DNA of 64,000 bases from Nemertoderma westbladi (GCA_032718475.1 JAUCBJ010001860.1:1-64000), one strand, 5' to 3'; numbered from the stretch's first letter, positions 26,443 to 37,745 are shown. The notes: generated by a model not told the origin, from the sequence alone. Made by a program: numbers and translations.

Positions 26443-27336
26443 TATACTGCTGATGGTGACACAGATCCATGGGGAGTCCCTTCAGGGTGACACACTTGCA
26501 CAATTCTTATTTGTAATTGTTGTGTTCTACGCACGTTCTTAGACCATCTTAATAAAGATGGGGTGATGGTAACTCCATCTACAGGCTCCAGAAGTCGAGG
26601 AAATCCTGCCAAGTACGGTACCTAACTGATCTATACTTTGCTGATGACTTAGGGGTACTGTCAGAATCACTAGAGAGAGCCCAAAGACTCCTCTGCTCAT
26701 TGCAGCAGGTTGCGTCTAGTGTTGGTCTTTTTGTAAATTCCAAGAAGACCAAAATCATGATATTGAACCTAGACAGCCCTTAAGAAATGTCTGATCTAAG
26801 GGCATAAGCTCTAAGGACGGCTTGCTTGAGCACGTGGATGACTTCTGCTACTTGGGATCATGGATCCAAAGTCAGATAAAGATCTTCGGATACGCGTTAA
26901 ATAGTCTGTCCAGGATTTGGAAGAATAAAGCGGAACCTTATGGTTCGATTATTTATGGCAGTAGTAGTAGCAGTACTCTAATATGGGAGTCCATCCATGA
27001 TGTTCTCTAACTGCAGAGGATACCAAATCTCTGAAAGACACATTCGCAAGAATGCGCCGGGTTGATTGTGTCAAGTATAATGAACAGATGTCCAATCAAA
27101 CTATATAAAATTCAAGGTGTTTCATTAGTCTGCCCTAGCTTGACACTTGAACGGCACCGCCTCCGCTTTGCAGGATATTGCTTTCGCAGGACCACCCAAT
27201 GCATAATGAACTTTGTTTGAACTTTGGCGGCCTCCTGGAGGGAATAAGCATGGTGGACAGACCATGACTTTCTTGAGATGCATCTTGAAGGTCACTGGCA
27301 ATCTTGTCGGCAAGCCGGCACGGCATTCTTAATATA
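26443..27336 (+). pseudogene. Decayed LINE reverse transcriptase fragment (copy 1, 3' half)
   Basis: The DNA parallels the LINE copy at 31276-33003 from motif B (cttcagggtgacacacttgc for QGDTLA) through the ADD segment, the MLEHVDDFCYLGSWI block and the C-terminal part. It continues to the 3' UTR end gccggcacggcattctta. Many indels and stops break the frame, for example just after the ADD motif. The last bases of this copy (gcagctgctatgcagcat) reappear at 31183, so the 3.8-kb segment 27337-31182 was inserted into its 3' UTR. Confidence 0.85.
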
Positions 27337-27728
27337 TATGTATAATTGTATATGTAGGGGAGAGTAAGGAGGGTTGAACCAAAATTTAAAAAAATTGATT
27401 TATTCCGTTCCACATCGTAGCTTCAAGCTGAAATTGCATAAATAAATAAAACAATCTATTCCGCATCTATTGGAATACATATTAAGGTGCTACAATCATG
27501 TATTATATGAGATAAAAGCGTTTTCCCGGCCGAGTTTTCTGGTTAACGCCTCCTACCCCGTATATAGGAGGCTTGAATCAGGGGGTTAGGAGGGTTGTAC
27601 CATAGAAGCAATGTCATCAAATGAAATTATGTCAATGAAAATTAGACTCTCTGTATGTTTGTTTGTCTGTGTGTTTGTCTGCCAATGACATTTCACTTTT
27701 GTCAAATAATTCATTTTACAAGTATTAA

Positions 27729-28788
27729 TTAGGAGCCCGCTTGACAGCGGGATACTTACTGTAAGAATCTCAGGGATACTTTCTGTAAAAAATCTCAGGA
27801 TACATTACACTGACTGACATACTGACTGACTGACATTTATCTAGGTTAAGGCACTTCCTGCCTGGCGATTTTGATGAAATTTTGCAAGTACATTGCTTTG
27901 GTGGTTCATAATCGCGTTACAAAATTTCAGATCGATTCTATGTGTGGTATTCGATATATTTAGTTTTTTGACATTGTTTTGTCGCGAAATTAAAAGCAAT
28001 GGTAAAATAACAGCTGGTGTTCATGATGAAATATGGCTTAATATGTTATACACAGTCATAGAAAAACGTGTTGGTTGCCAAGTTTTACTAGTAGGCTATA
28101 AGGAAAGGCAATGTTTACTCACACATAAGCTGTTGGTTTCTAATGTATTACCCCATAAGCTGATTGCTCTCCCAGTGCTTCCTAAGGGTATATCTACAAT
28201 AAGGTTACTCACTCTGCTATGTTAGGGGGTGGATCAGGAGAATGAATTTTAGTTACACAAAGCAGTGTGTTGTGTCCTATTGCAGTCGATACTCACTGTG
28301 GATTGCAAAATGTTTTATAGTTGACCTACACTATAATACAGTAGTTGCATGTATTTAAGGAGCCCGCTCTGGCCTACCGCCTAAGGAGTACCTATATTAC
28401 ATATTCACATAGAATTCACTGGGAAGAGATATTCCGCTTGACGACGGGGTAATACCTATAGAAGGAAACTAAATTTGTTATTTGGCTCTATTCGTTGTTA
28501 TTTATCTGGTTGTGCATCATGGGCATTTTTTATAAATATTCGGTAATCGCATCTTATATCTTGTAAACGTTCTTGATAATGAAATTATTTGCTTCATATT
28601 ATATTTTTGTTAGTGGTAGCTAAGTTGCCTTTTTTATTATGTGGGGCGAGCCACAAAGTCAGCTAGCCTCACGCCTTGCAGTTTAGACAATTTTAGTTTA
28701 CTTACTGCTGACTGACATAGTTCTTTGTAATAGTCTTGGCTAGGATTTTTCCCCCGGGTTCCTTCCAGCCAGCTTGCTGGCTTTCTAG
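27729..28788 (+). repeat. Helitron-like unit, tandem copy 1 (1060 bp)
   Basis: It starts ttaggagcccgcttgacag and ends gccagcttgctggctttctag. The end is a 6-bp stem (GCCAGC/GCTGGC, TT loop) followed three bases later by CTAG and then T, which is the shape of a Helitron 3' terminus. The 5' end has a small CCCGCT...AGCGGG hairpin rather than the canonical TC start. The 110-codon ORF it contains is repeated in copy 2 and shows no domain. It is likely non-autonomous. Confidence 0.65.
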
Positions 28789-29847
28789 TTAGGAGCCCGC
28801 TTGACAGCGGGATACTTACTGTAAGAATCTCAGGGATACTTTCTGTAAAAATCTCAGGATACATTGCACTGACTGACATACTGACTGACTGACATTTATC
28901 TAGGTTAAGGCACTTCCTGCCTGGCGATTTTGATGAAATTTTGCAAGTACATTGCTTTGGTGGTTCATAATCGCGTTACAAAATTTCAGATCGATTCTAT
29001 GTGTGGTATTCGATATATTTAGTTTTTTGACATTGTTTTGTCGCGAAATTAAAAGCAATGGTAAAATAACAGCTGGTGTTCATGATGAAATATGGCTTAA
29101 TATGTTATACACAGTCATAGAAAAACGTGTTGGTTGCCAAGTTTTACTAGTAGGCTATAAGGAAAGGCAATGTTTACTCACACATAAGCTGTTGGTTTCT
29201 AATGTATTACCCCATAAGCTGATTGCTCTCCCAGTGCTTCCTAAGGGTATATCTACAATAAGGTTACTCACTCTGCTATGTTAGGGGGTGGATCAGGAGA
29301 ATGAATTTTAGTTACACAAAGCAGTGTGTTGTGTCCTATTGCAGTCGATACTCACTGTGGATTGCAAAATGTTTTATAGTTGACCTACACTATAATACAG
29401 TAGTTGCATGTATTTAAGGAGCCCGCTCTGGCCTACCGCCTAAGGAGTACCTATATTACATATTCACATAGAATTCACTGGGAAGATATATTCCGCTTGA
29501 CGACGGGGTAATACCTATAGAAGGAAACTATATTTGTTATTTGGCTCTATTCGTTGTTATTTATCTGGTTGCGCATCATGGGCATTTTTTATAAATATTC
29601 GGTAATCGCATCTTATATCTTGTAAACGTTCTTGATAATGAAATTATTTGCTTCATATTATATTTTTGTTAGTGGTAGCTAAGTTGCATTTTTTATTATG
29701 TGGGGCGAGCCACAAAGTCAGCTAGCCTCACGCCTTGCAGTTTAGACAATTTTAGTTTACTTACTGCTGACTGACATAGTTCTTTGTAATAGTCTTGGCT
29801 AGGATTTTTCCCCCGGGCTCCTTCCAGCCAGCTTGCTGGCTTTCTAG
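28789..29847 (+). repeat. Helitron-like unit, tandem copy 2 (1059 bp)
   Basis: A near-identical direct repeat of 27729-28788 that abuts it exactly at CTAG|T. It differs by only a few substitutions and one A in an A-run. It ends with the same GCCAGC hairpin and CTAG at 29844-29847. Head-to-tail junctions at the CTAG end are typical of Helitrons. Confidence 0.65.
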
Positions 29848-30439
29848 TATAGAAGTAGTTTGCTTTTAGCTGACATCCGATAGAAATAAGATAAATAAAA
29901 CGATATGTTAGCCAGTTTTCATTAATTATATTGTATAAAAATGGTTTAATTATGTTTATTAGATATTACAAATAAATAAATAATATATATATACAGTAAA
30001 AAAGCTCATTTATTATTATTAATATTAAAATACCGAATGCATTTCGCGTTGGCTCTTCAGCGGTAAAAATATTGTGTAGCTTTCTTACTGTTCAAAGGGT
30101 GAGTTATATAAGTCTCCTTTCTTTCAGTGGGGCCAATAATGTGGAATTCCCCCAAATTTAGTTTGAATGGTATAATGTACTTCTTTGTTGTTCTTTGAAC
30201 TTCACATTGAGTTAATTATTGTTTATTTAGTTCAATTATAGGTAATTGGGTGCGTTTATTATTCTCCCCCCTCGAGTGCCTATAGCCTGTCAGGTACCCA
30301 GCAAACTCCACCCGCGACAAAGCTTCGCGACCGTCCAATCTTCGCCCGGAGCAAACTTCGCCCTCAAAATGAGTAACTATCGCCCGGCGGAAACCTTAGC
30401 CCGCGGGACATCTTCCCCCGCGAGCAACCTTCGCCCACT

Positions 30440-30572
30440 AAATAATTATTGTTTTGGTTAGAAAAAGCCGTCTCTGTAACCTGCTCCTTTCCCTCAATTG
30501 GTAACAGCATCGTTTATTGTTTAGGTTAGAAAAATCGGTCTCTGTAACCTGCTCCTTTCCTTAAATTGGTAA
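30440..30572. repeat. Short direct repeat pair (about 60-70 bp)
   Basis: Two direct copies of ggttagaaaaagccgtctct followed by gtaacctgctcctttcc, about 72 bp apart. A reverse-complement relative occurs at about 50695-50765 (gggaaagtagcaggttacag ... ttttctaacc). Confidence 0.75.
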
Positions 30573-31182
30573 CTAAAATGTTCACTAACACAAATCGTAT
30601 TGGGCGAAGGTTGCACCCAACCGTCAGTAGCTCTGGTTAGGACTCACTATGAACATCTTCCGACTCTGCCTATACCGTTATCTTCTACCTGTCACCACGT
30701 ATTCACAAGTGGTTCAACCCTCCTACCCATCCATCAGAAGTGGTTCAACCCCCCTACCCCTTCCCAATGATTCCAGCCTCCCACACTACTCCATTTTTTG
30801 AAAAATGCTTTGTGTATGAGAAGTGCAGACCAGTGACGTAATCATCCATACCTAATTTTGAATCTGATTAATTTCTCCACCAGAAAAGTATCACATTTAT
30901 TGGTGAATTGTCAAATCAATTAGATGGGATTGATCCAAAACAGAGAAGTATCACTTCTAGAAAACAAGAGTGGGAAAAGCATACTTTCCTTCATATCAAA
31001 GCAGCATGTAGGCCTAGGCTAGAGTTGGACTAAATACAACAAGCTGCACAAGTAGGTGCAGTTTTAAATTGTCTATCTAATGGTGTGTCCATGGAAACGC
31101 CAAACCCATGCATTCTCCTTTAAATAGCATTGATTCACTCCTCTTCACGGTTCAACCCTCCCTGATCTCCCCTATATATATT

Positions 31183-31222
31183 GCAGCTGCTATGCAGCAT
31201 CCCGATATCAGTACTGTCGTGG
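31183..31222 (+). pseudogene. 3' terminus of LINE copy 1, cut off by the 3.8-kb insertion
   Basis: gcagctgctatgcagcatcc then cgat is the terminal sequence seen at the end of the other LINE fragments (at 36410-36440 and 40508-40548). It directly follows the right inverted repeat of the insertion, so it belongs to the copy interrupted at 27336. Confidence 0.7.
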
Positions 31223-31275
31223 ATAGATAGTAGATGGTGGTATTTAACAGAGGATCTTGTGGTGGGGACATAGTC

Positions 31276-33003
31276 CCGACTCAAACAGACTACAGCGGCC
31301 AAGAATGCAGTTAAGGCTGCATCTAGGTCCCTGAACAGGCAGTACTCTGCTAATCTACAGGAGCTAATAAACCAACAGGTTGATGCCATCAATGATGCTG
31401 ACGACAGCAGGCAATCATCCCAGGCATGGAAATCGATCAACTCTGCTTACTGGGCGAAAAAGCCAACCAACCACCAAGGTTAAGGCTGAATCACCAGCCG
31501 ATCGCCTCAATGGTTGGAAAGCCCACTTTGAAAAGCTCCTCAATAATGACAGGGTATTGTCTGATAACTTTATAGAAGTAAAAGTGTCTGAGTCTGTACT
31601 CCCAGATATTCCCATTGGTGATATCTCCTTTGCAGAAGTGAAGGCTGCTGCAAAGAGCATTAAGACCAATCGTGCCAGTGGAGTAGATGGTGTTCCCCCT
31701 GAGGTCTTTAAAATACCTGAGTGTTTAAAGCTCATCTATCCCATCATAGTAGACATGTACCGAACAACAAGAGTCCCACAAGAAATGAAAACAAATAAGT
31801 TGGTGCCAGTTCCCAAGAAGGGCAACCTAACACTCTACGGTTCTTTTCGGGGAATCTCATTGATCTCGATTGCTGCAAAGCTATACAATAGGATTCTATT
31901 AAATCGCATCAGGGATCCCATTGAGAGACTGCTCCGTGGAAATCAGAATGGGTTCCGTAAAGGTCGTGGGACCATGGAGCCCATTTTGGCACTTAGAAGG
32001 ATAATTGAAGAGTTATCAAAAAAGAAAGACAGGCATCTGGCTGTTATCTTTGTTGACTTCTTCAAGGCCTTTGATTCAGTCTCTCGCTCACGTATGTTCA
32101 GCATACTTTCATTATATGGGATTCCTGATGAAATTATTGCAGCAATCAGATCAGTATACGATGGTTCGACAACATTTGTGTCTACTGTTGACGGTGACAC
32201 AGAACCATTTGAAGTGTTATGGGGCGTCCTCCAAGGAGACACACTTGCACCATTCTTGTTCATTATTGTGGTTGACTATGTTCTACGCATGTCCTTAGAT
32301 CATTATAATGATGATGGGGTGATGATAACTCCACCTACTGGCTCCAGAAGTCGAGGAAATCCTGCCAAGTACCTAACTGATCTAGACTTTGCTGATGACT
32401 TAGGAGTACTCTCAGAATCATTAGAGGGAGCCCAACGGCTCCTCAGCTCATTAGAACATGCTGCTTCTAGTGTTGGTCTTTTTATTAACTCCAGAAAGAC
32501 CAAAATTCTGACAGTTAACTTTGAAAGTCCTCAGCAAGTCTCTGATCGGATGAGCATAAGCTCAAAGGATGGTATGCTTGAGCATGTGGACGACTTCTGT
32601 TACCTGGGATCATGGATCCGGAAGTCAGGTGAGGACCTTCGAATACGTAAGGGAAAGGCATGGGCAGCCTTGAATAGGCTTTCCAGGATTTGGAAGTCAC
32701 CGAGAATTAATCGGAAACTTAAGGTCCGATTATTTAGAGCAGCAGTAGTTCCAGTACTCCTCTACGGGAGTCCATGCTGGGCTCTAACTGCTGAGGACAC
32801 CAAATCTCTGGATGGCACATTCACAAGAATGCTACGCCGGGTTCATTGTGTCAAGTACAATGCACACATCTCCAATCAGACACTATATAACATTGGAGGT
32901 GTCTCATTGGTTCCCCCAAGCTTGACACTAGAACAAAATCGCCTCCGCTTTGCAGGACATTGCTTTCGCCGTGAGGACCAGCCAGTGCATAATCTTGTAC
33001 TAC
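31276..33003 (+). pseudogene. LINE reverse transcriptase ORF, 5'- and 3'-truncated (copy 2)
   Basis: The best preserved copy of the local LINE family. A first segment (about 31276-31470: AAKNAVKAASRSLNRQYSAN ... WKSINSAYW) is out of frame with the main ORF, so a frameshift lies near 31470. The main frame carries RT motifs: ASGVDGVPPEV, motif A IFVDFFKAFDS (32045-32077), motif B LQGDTLAPF (about 32228), and motif C DFADD (about 32381). After it come the MLEHVDDFCYLGSWI segment and a C-terminal LYGSPCWAL...MLRRVHC region typical of AP-endonuclease-class LINEs, though no endonuclease is present here. Similarity to sister copies stops at about 33003 (VHNLVL); the remaining codons to 33107 are unrelated. 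The clade is uncertain. Confidence 0.88.
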
Positions 33004-33336
33004 TGTATATACAACAGCTTAACACCATGCAAACACAGGGAAGAAGTTTTAACCAATATTCTCCTTTTAAAAGGCTATTGGAAGTTTACAACATTATAAA
33101 GGTCTAACTGAGATAGCGATAATCTTATTGTGGTACTGGTTCCGGTGGAGTTAAGACACGGAAAAGAATGAAAATATATGACGTCTTTTTAGCTTGCAAC
33201 TTCCCCTGATGATTTGCTTTGCCCGGTTTCAATTTGTTACGCCCTATATTTAATAATGTTACTTGTGTTCCAGCAATAGTTTACTGGGTTTGATCTAATT
33301 GAAATGAATGAATAATATAAAATTATCCCAACTTAC

Positions 33337-33462
33337 CGTCATACTGGTACTGCGGTCCAATATTAAATAAATTATTTGGCCAGTTGTCGGTTGAAGTAAC
33401 TTAAATGTTGGTTCAGTGTCCACAGTTTCATCAGACGGTATAGGGTTGTTACCAAGAAAATC
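33337..33462 (-). CDS. CLCA: CLCA-like gene, exon: start of VWA domain with MIDAS
   Basis: A 126-bp exon of 42 codons, phase 0 at both ends, with acceptor ttttcag and donor ACG|gtaagt. It reads DFLGNNPIPSDETVDTEPTF, then KLLQPTTGQIIYLILDRSTSMT. CLCA relatives have a PTFxLLQ...VCLVLDxSxSM segment here, and the DxSxS metal-ion site (DRSTS) is conserved. It joins in frame to exon 36535-36657 upstream and 25479-25577 downstream. The downstream intron is about 7.8 kb and packed with mobile elements. Confidence 0.92.
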
Positions 33463-33529
33463 CTGAAAATAAATTATTTGCTGATTGTATATGCTTTGTA
33501 GATAAATAACTTACAGCCTTTAGGAACTC

Positions 33530-35268
33530 TGGATATTAGAATACGTGTAAAAGTGTTAATTTATTAGAATACGTGTAAAAGTGCTAATTTATTAGAATAC
33601 GTGTAAAAGTGCTAATTTATTAGAATACGTGTAAAAGTGGTGATTTATTCGAATAAGTGTAAAAATTCTAATTTGTTAGAATACGTGTAAAAGTGCTGAA
33701 TTATTAGAATATGTGTAAAGTTCTAATTTATTAGAATACGTGTAAAGGTGATGATTTATTAAAACATGTGTAAAGAGCTGTCTCATTACAAAACGTGTAA
33801 AAGAGCTGATTTATTAGAATACATTAAAAATGCTAATTTATTAGAATACGTGTAAAAGTGCTAATTTATTAGAACATGTGTAAAATAGCTGATTTATTAG
33901 AATACGTGTAAAAATGCTGATTTATTAGAATATGTGTAAAAGTGATGATTTATTAAAACATGTGTAAAAGAGCTTTTTCATTAGAATACGTGTTAAAGTG
34001 CTTATTTATTAGAATATGTGTAAAAGAGATGACTTATTAGAATACGTGTAAAAGAGCTTTTTCATTAGAATACGTGTAAAAGTGCTGATTTATTAGAATA
34101 AGTGTAAAAGTGATGATTTATTAGAATATGTGTAAAAGAGCTGATTTATTAGAATACGTGTAGAAGTGCTTTTTCATTAGAATACGTGTAAAAGTGCTTA
34201 TTTATTAGAATATGTGTAAAAGAGATGACTTATTAGAATACGTGTAAAAGAGCTTTTTCATTAGAATACGTGTAAAAGTGCTTATTTATTAGAATATGTG
34301 TAAAAGAGATGACTTATTAGAATACGTGTAAAAGTGCTGATTTATTAGAATAAGTGTAAAAGTGATGATTTATTAGAATATGTGTAAAAGAGCTGATTTA
34401 TTAGAATACGTGTAGAAGTGCTGATTTATTAGAATAAGTGTAAATGGCTCATTTATTAGAATACGTGTAAAAATACTAATTTATTAGAATACCTGTAAAA
34501 GTGCTAATTTATTAGAATATGTGTAAAAGAGCTGATTTTTTAGAATACGTGTAAAAATGCTAATTTATTAGAATACCTGTAAAAGTGCTAATTTATTAGA
34601 ATATGTGTAAAATAGCATATTTAATAGAGTACGTGTACGTGTAAAAGTGCTGATTTATTAGAATAAGTGTAAAAGTGATGATTTATTAGAATATGTGTGA
34701 AAGAGAGCTGATTTATTAGAATACGTATAGAAGTGCTAATTCATTAGAATAAGTGTAAATTGCTAATTTATTAGAATACGTGTAAAAATACTAATTTGTT
34801 AGAATACGTGTAAAAGTGCTGAATTATTAGAATATGCGTAATGTGCTGATTTATTAGAATACGTGTAAAAGTGCTGAATTATTAGAATATGCGTAATGTG
34901 CTGATTTATTAGAAAACGTGTAAAAGTTCTGATTTATTAGAATAAGTGTAAAAGTGCTGATTTATTAGAATAAGTGTAAGTTGCTAATTTATTAGAATAC
35001 CTGTAAAAGTGCTAATTTATAAGAATATGTGTAATAGAGCTGACTTATTAGAATACGTGTAAAAGTGCTGATTGATTAGAATAGTGTAAAACTGACGATT
35101 TATTAGAATAAGTGCAAAAGTGCTCATTTATTAGAATGCGTACAAAAATGCTAATTTATTAGAATATGTGTAAAAGTGCTAAATTATTAGAATACGTGTA
35201 AAAGTGCAGATTTATTAGAATACTTGTAATATTGCTGATTTATTAGAATACGTGTAAAAGTCGTGATG
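33530..35268. repeat. 28-bp degenerate minisatellite (about 60 units)
   Basis: Units built on ttattagaatacgtgtaaaa followed by gtgctaat, period 28 bp, with much drift (tatgtg, aagtgt, gatgattta, gagctttttca). Several multi-unit blocks are themselves repeated near 34000-34420. It lies in the CLCA intron between exons 33337-33462 and 36535-36657. Confidence 0.93.
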
Positions 35269-35274
35269 ATTTAT

Positions 35275-35795
35275 TACGGTTGGACTTACCTTTTGGAACT
35301 CCATAACATCGCAGGAGGCCCCCCTGCCCCCCAGTGGTTCATCTCGTTTGGGCCCCCGGTTGGACTTACCTTATGGAATGCCATAACATCCCAGGAGACG
35401 GCCCCCCTGCCCCCCAGTGGTTCATCTCGTTTGTGCCCCCGGTTGGACTTACCTTATGGAATTCCATAACATCCCAGGAGGCGGCCCCCCTGCCCCCCAG
35501 TGGTTCATCTCGTTTGGGCCCCCGGTTGGACTTACCTTATGGAATTCCATAACATCCCAGGAGACGGCCCCCCTGCCCCCCAGTGGTTCATCTCGTTTGG
35601 ACCCCCGGTTGGACTTACCTTATGGAATTCCATAACATCCCAGGAGGCGGCCCCCCTGCCCCCCAATGGTTCATCTCGTTTGGGCCCCCGGTTGGACTTA
35701 CCTTATGGAATTCCATAACATCCCAGGAGGCGGCCCCCCTGCCCCCCCAGTGGTTCATCTCGTTTGGGCCCCCGGTTGGACTTACCTCGTGTTAT
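35275..35795 (-). repeat. 83-bp minisatellite copying a CLCA exon end and splice donor
   Basis: About six units of 83 bp. On the minus strand each carries tgggatgttatggaattcca then taag|gtaagtccaaccgg. This equals roughly the last 57 bases of exon 36535-36657 plus the first 26 bases of its intron. The exon plus two more donor copies lie at 36444-36600, separated from this block by an inserted LINE fragment. 83 is not a multiple of 3, so including extra units in the mRNA would shift the frame. Confidence 0.92.
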
Positions 35796-35808
35796 GGTGT
35801 TACGTGTA

Positions 35809-36443
35809 ATGGTATGCTTGAGCATGTGGACGACTTCTGTTACCTGGGATAATGGATCCGGAAGTCAGGTGAGGACATTGGAATACGTAAGGGAAAAGCA
35901 TGGGCAGCCTTGAATGGGCTTTCCGGGATTTGGAAGTCACCGAGAATTAATCGGAAACTTAAGGTCCGATTATTTAGAGCAGCAGCAGTTCCAGTACTCC
36001 TCTATGCGAGTCCATGCTGGGCTCTAGCTGCTGAGGACACCAAATCTCTGGATGGCACATTCACGGGAATGCTACGCCGAGTTCATTGTGTCAAGTACAA
36101 TGCACACATCTCCAACCAGACACTATATAAGATTGGAGGTGTCTCATTGGTACCCCCAAGCTTGACACTAGAACAAAATCGCCTCCGCTTTGCAGGACAT
36201 TGCTTTCGCCGTGAGGACCAACCAGTGCATAATCTTGTACTTTGGCAGCCTCATGGAGTGGATAAGCATGGTGGACAGCCCATGACTTTCTTGAGACGCA
36301 TCTTAAAGGACACTGGCCTTGAAGATGCGGATGATCTAGCAAATGTCATGGGTGATAGGGAGTTGTGACGGTGCAATTTTGTCGATAAGCCGGCACAGCA
36401 TTCTTAAAAATGCAGCTGCAATGCAGCATGCCGATCCTAGTAG
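35809..36443 (+). pseudogene. LINE 3' fragment (copy 3) inserted in the 83-bp array
   Basis: Covers MLEHVDDFCYLG through MGDREL and the 3' UTR, ending gcagctgcaatgcagcatgc then cgatcctagtag. It is 5'-truncated. A TAA replaces the Ser codon after YLG and a TGA follows MGDREL, so it is dead. The 83-bp minisatellite resumes directly at 36444, showing the array predates this insertion. Confidence 0.88.
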
Positions 36444-36534
36444 TGGACTTACCTTATGGAATTCCATAACATCCCAGGAGGCGGCCCCCTGCCCCCCAAT
36501 GTTTCATCTCGTTTGGGCCCCCGGTTGGACTTAC

Positions 36535-36657
36535 CTTATGGAATTCCATAACATCCCAGGCGGCGGCCCCCCTGCACCGGTCGTTCATCTGATTAGGGGC
36601 TTCCGGGTTGTGGTAGCCGTCTGGGAAATCGGGATCCGAGTGGCAGAATTGCGATAT
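36535..36657 (-). CDS. CLCA: CLCA-like gene, exon: cysteine-rich segment before VWA
   Basis: A 123-bp exon of 41 codons, phase 0, with acceptor tttgtag and donor AAG|gtaagt. It reads ISQFCHSDPDFPDGYHNPEA then PNQMNDRCRGAAAWDVMEFHK. CLCA relatives have VEFCNxxTHNxEAPNxQNxxCxxxSTWDVI here, and both cysteines and the HNxEAPN core are conserved. The donor end of this exon has been tandemly copied into the downstream intron (83-bp repeat). The donor used in the mRNA cannot be told from DNA; this one is chosen because it is the first after the intact exon. Confidence 0.92.
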
Positions 36658-36845
36658 CTACAAACAAACATTCAATTCGCTAATAATTAGTAATATATTC
36701 TACGAGAACTCCATAAGATAAACGGCAAACTGAACTTTGAAATGTCGACCAACTGAACTATTCGTAATATTTAAAATTTCAAACAATATAATTATTAATT
36801 TAAATGAAACACAAGCTTAGTGTAAGATATTTAAATGGAACCCAC

Positions 36846-37001
36846 CCCAGGTATAAACTCCATAAACATCATAGAAGCCGTGGCGGTATTCTCGTCTTCT
36901 TTCATCGAAGAAATGAATCGACATCCTTTCTCGGGAAGATTCGTGTTCGGATCAATCTCGCAGTCCTCATAAGTTTGGTAATGCTTGTGTGTACCCTTCA
37001 C
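36846..37001 (-). CDS. CLCA: CLCA-like gene, exon: Cys-rich part of metalloprotease-like domain
   Basis: Acceptor tttgtag. It reads VKGTHKHYQTYEDCEIDPNT, then NLPEKGCRF and TATASMMFMEFIPG. CLCA relatives show CxIDxxTxLyEKGCxFxPxxxQxxxASIMFMQSI at this point. The donor is taken as GGG|gtgggt, which keeps phase 0 into exon 36535-36657, but it is weaker than the other donors, so the left boundary is less sure. Confidence 0.88.
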
Positions 37002-37098
37002 CTACAAAAGTAATAAACAATGGTTTATAGTGCCGGTAGGTTTACAGTAGTAGACTTCTCAGAAAGGAGTATATTTATTGGAATGAGGTGTAACTTAC

Positions 37099-37226
37099 CT
37101 CCAGACTGCACCGTGTAGCTTGTAACTCCCCATCCGAGTCGATGTAGAAATGTTGACCATTAGGTAATGGGTATTCGTCAAATAGACCCCATCGTAAATG
37201 TCCCCATTCGTGTACTAAAACTTTAC
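37099..37226 (-). CDS. CLCA: CLCA-like gene, exon: HExxH zinc site
   Basis: A 128-bp exon with acceptor atttag and donor GAG|gtaagt. Together with one base from the previous exon it reads GKVLVHEWGHLRWGLFDEYP, then LPNGQHFYIDSDGELQATRC. This is the CLCA hallmark HExxHLRWGxFDEY, with the HEWGH zinc-binding motif intact, so self-cleaving metalloprotease activity as in other CLCA proteins is plausible. It is the strongest single identification in the gene. Confidence 0.95.
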
Positions 37227-37306
37227 CTAAATACAGTATATAGTAATTAAGTTATGAGTAAACACTTAAATCAGCACTCAGGTTATAATTTTCTGTATTA
37301 TCCGTA

Positions 37307-37745
37307 ATGTTTCAGACAATATAACCAAACTTACCCAGGTCTCCCCACAATGTTTCAGACAATAAAAACAAACTTACCCAGGTCTCCCCACAATGTTTCA
37401 GACAATATAACCAAACTTACCCAGGTCTCCCCACAATGTTTCAGACAATATAACCAAACTTACCCAGGTCTCCCCACAATGTTTCAGACAATATAACCAG
37501 ACTTACCCAGGTCTCCCCACAATGTTTCAGACAATATAACCAGACTTACCCAGGTCTCCCCACGATGTTTCAGACAATATAACCAAACTTACCCAGGTCT
37601 CCCCACAATGTTTCAGACAATATAACCAAACATACCCAGGTCTCCCCACAATGTTTCAGACAGTATAACCAAACTTACCCATGTCTCCCCACAATGTTTC
37701 AGACAATATAACCAAACTTACCCAGGTCTCCCCACAATGTTTCCG
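37307..37745 (-). repeat. 43-bp minisatellite copying a CLCA exon end and splice donor
   Basis: About ten units of 43 bp. On the minus strand each carries gaaacattgtggggagacct then gg|gtaagtttgg. This equals the last 33 or so bases of exon 37722-37838 plus ten bases of intron. The first unit overlaps the exon itself, differing at one base (gtcgg versus gtctg). 43 is not a multiple of 3. The array fills most of the intron between exons 37722-37838 and 37099-37226. Confidence 0.93.

Larger units (their letters stand above)
27337..31182. mobile_element. TIR-bounded 3.8-kb insertion (non-autonomous DNA transposon?)
   Basis: Near-terminal inverted repeats bound this segment: left tatgtaggggagagtaagga then gggttgaacc (27354-27383), right ggttcaaccctccctgatct then cccctatata (31148-31177). 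The outermost bases are AT-rich (atatatat). It separates the body of LINE copy 1 (ending ttctta) from its 3' end (gcagctgc at 31183), which independently marks the borders. No transposase ORF is seen. Internal content: a second gggttgtacc and ggttcaaccc pair, the 1,060-bp tandem pair at 27729-29847, and a GC-rich patch with repeated cttcgccc near 30300-30430. The superfamily is not determined. Confidence 0.6.

Noticed and set aside
27729-27752. Canonical Helitron 5' end
   Set aside because: The unit begins ttaggagccc, not TC after an A, so only the 3' end supports a Helitron label.
27893-28225. 110-codon ORF, repeated at 28952-29284, as a duplicated gene
   Set aside because: It lies inside the tandem Helitron-like unit. 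Its identity between copies is explained by the recent 1,060-bp duplication, and no domain is visible.
35263-35852. Series of overlapping 72-codon plus-strand ORFs
   Set aside because: They are offsets of one reading through the 83-bp minisatellite and lie opposite the CLCA exon copies.
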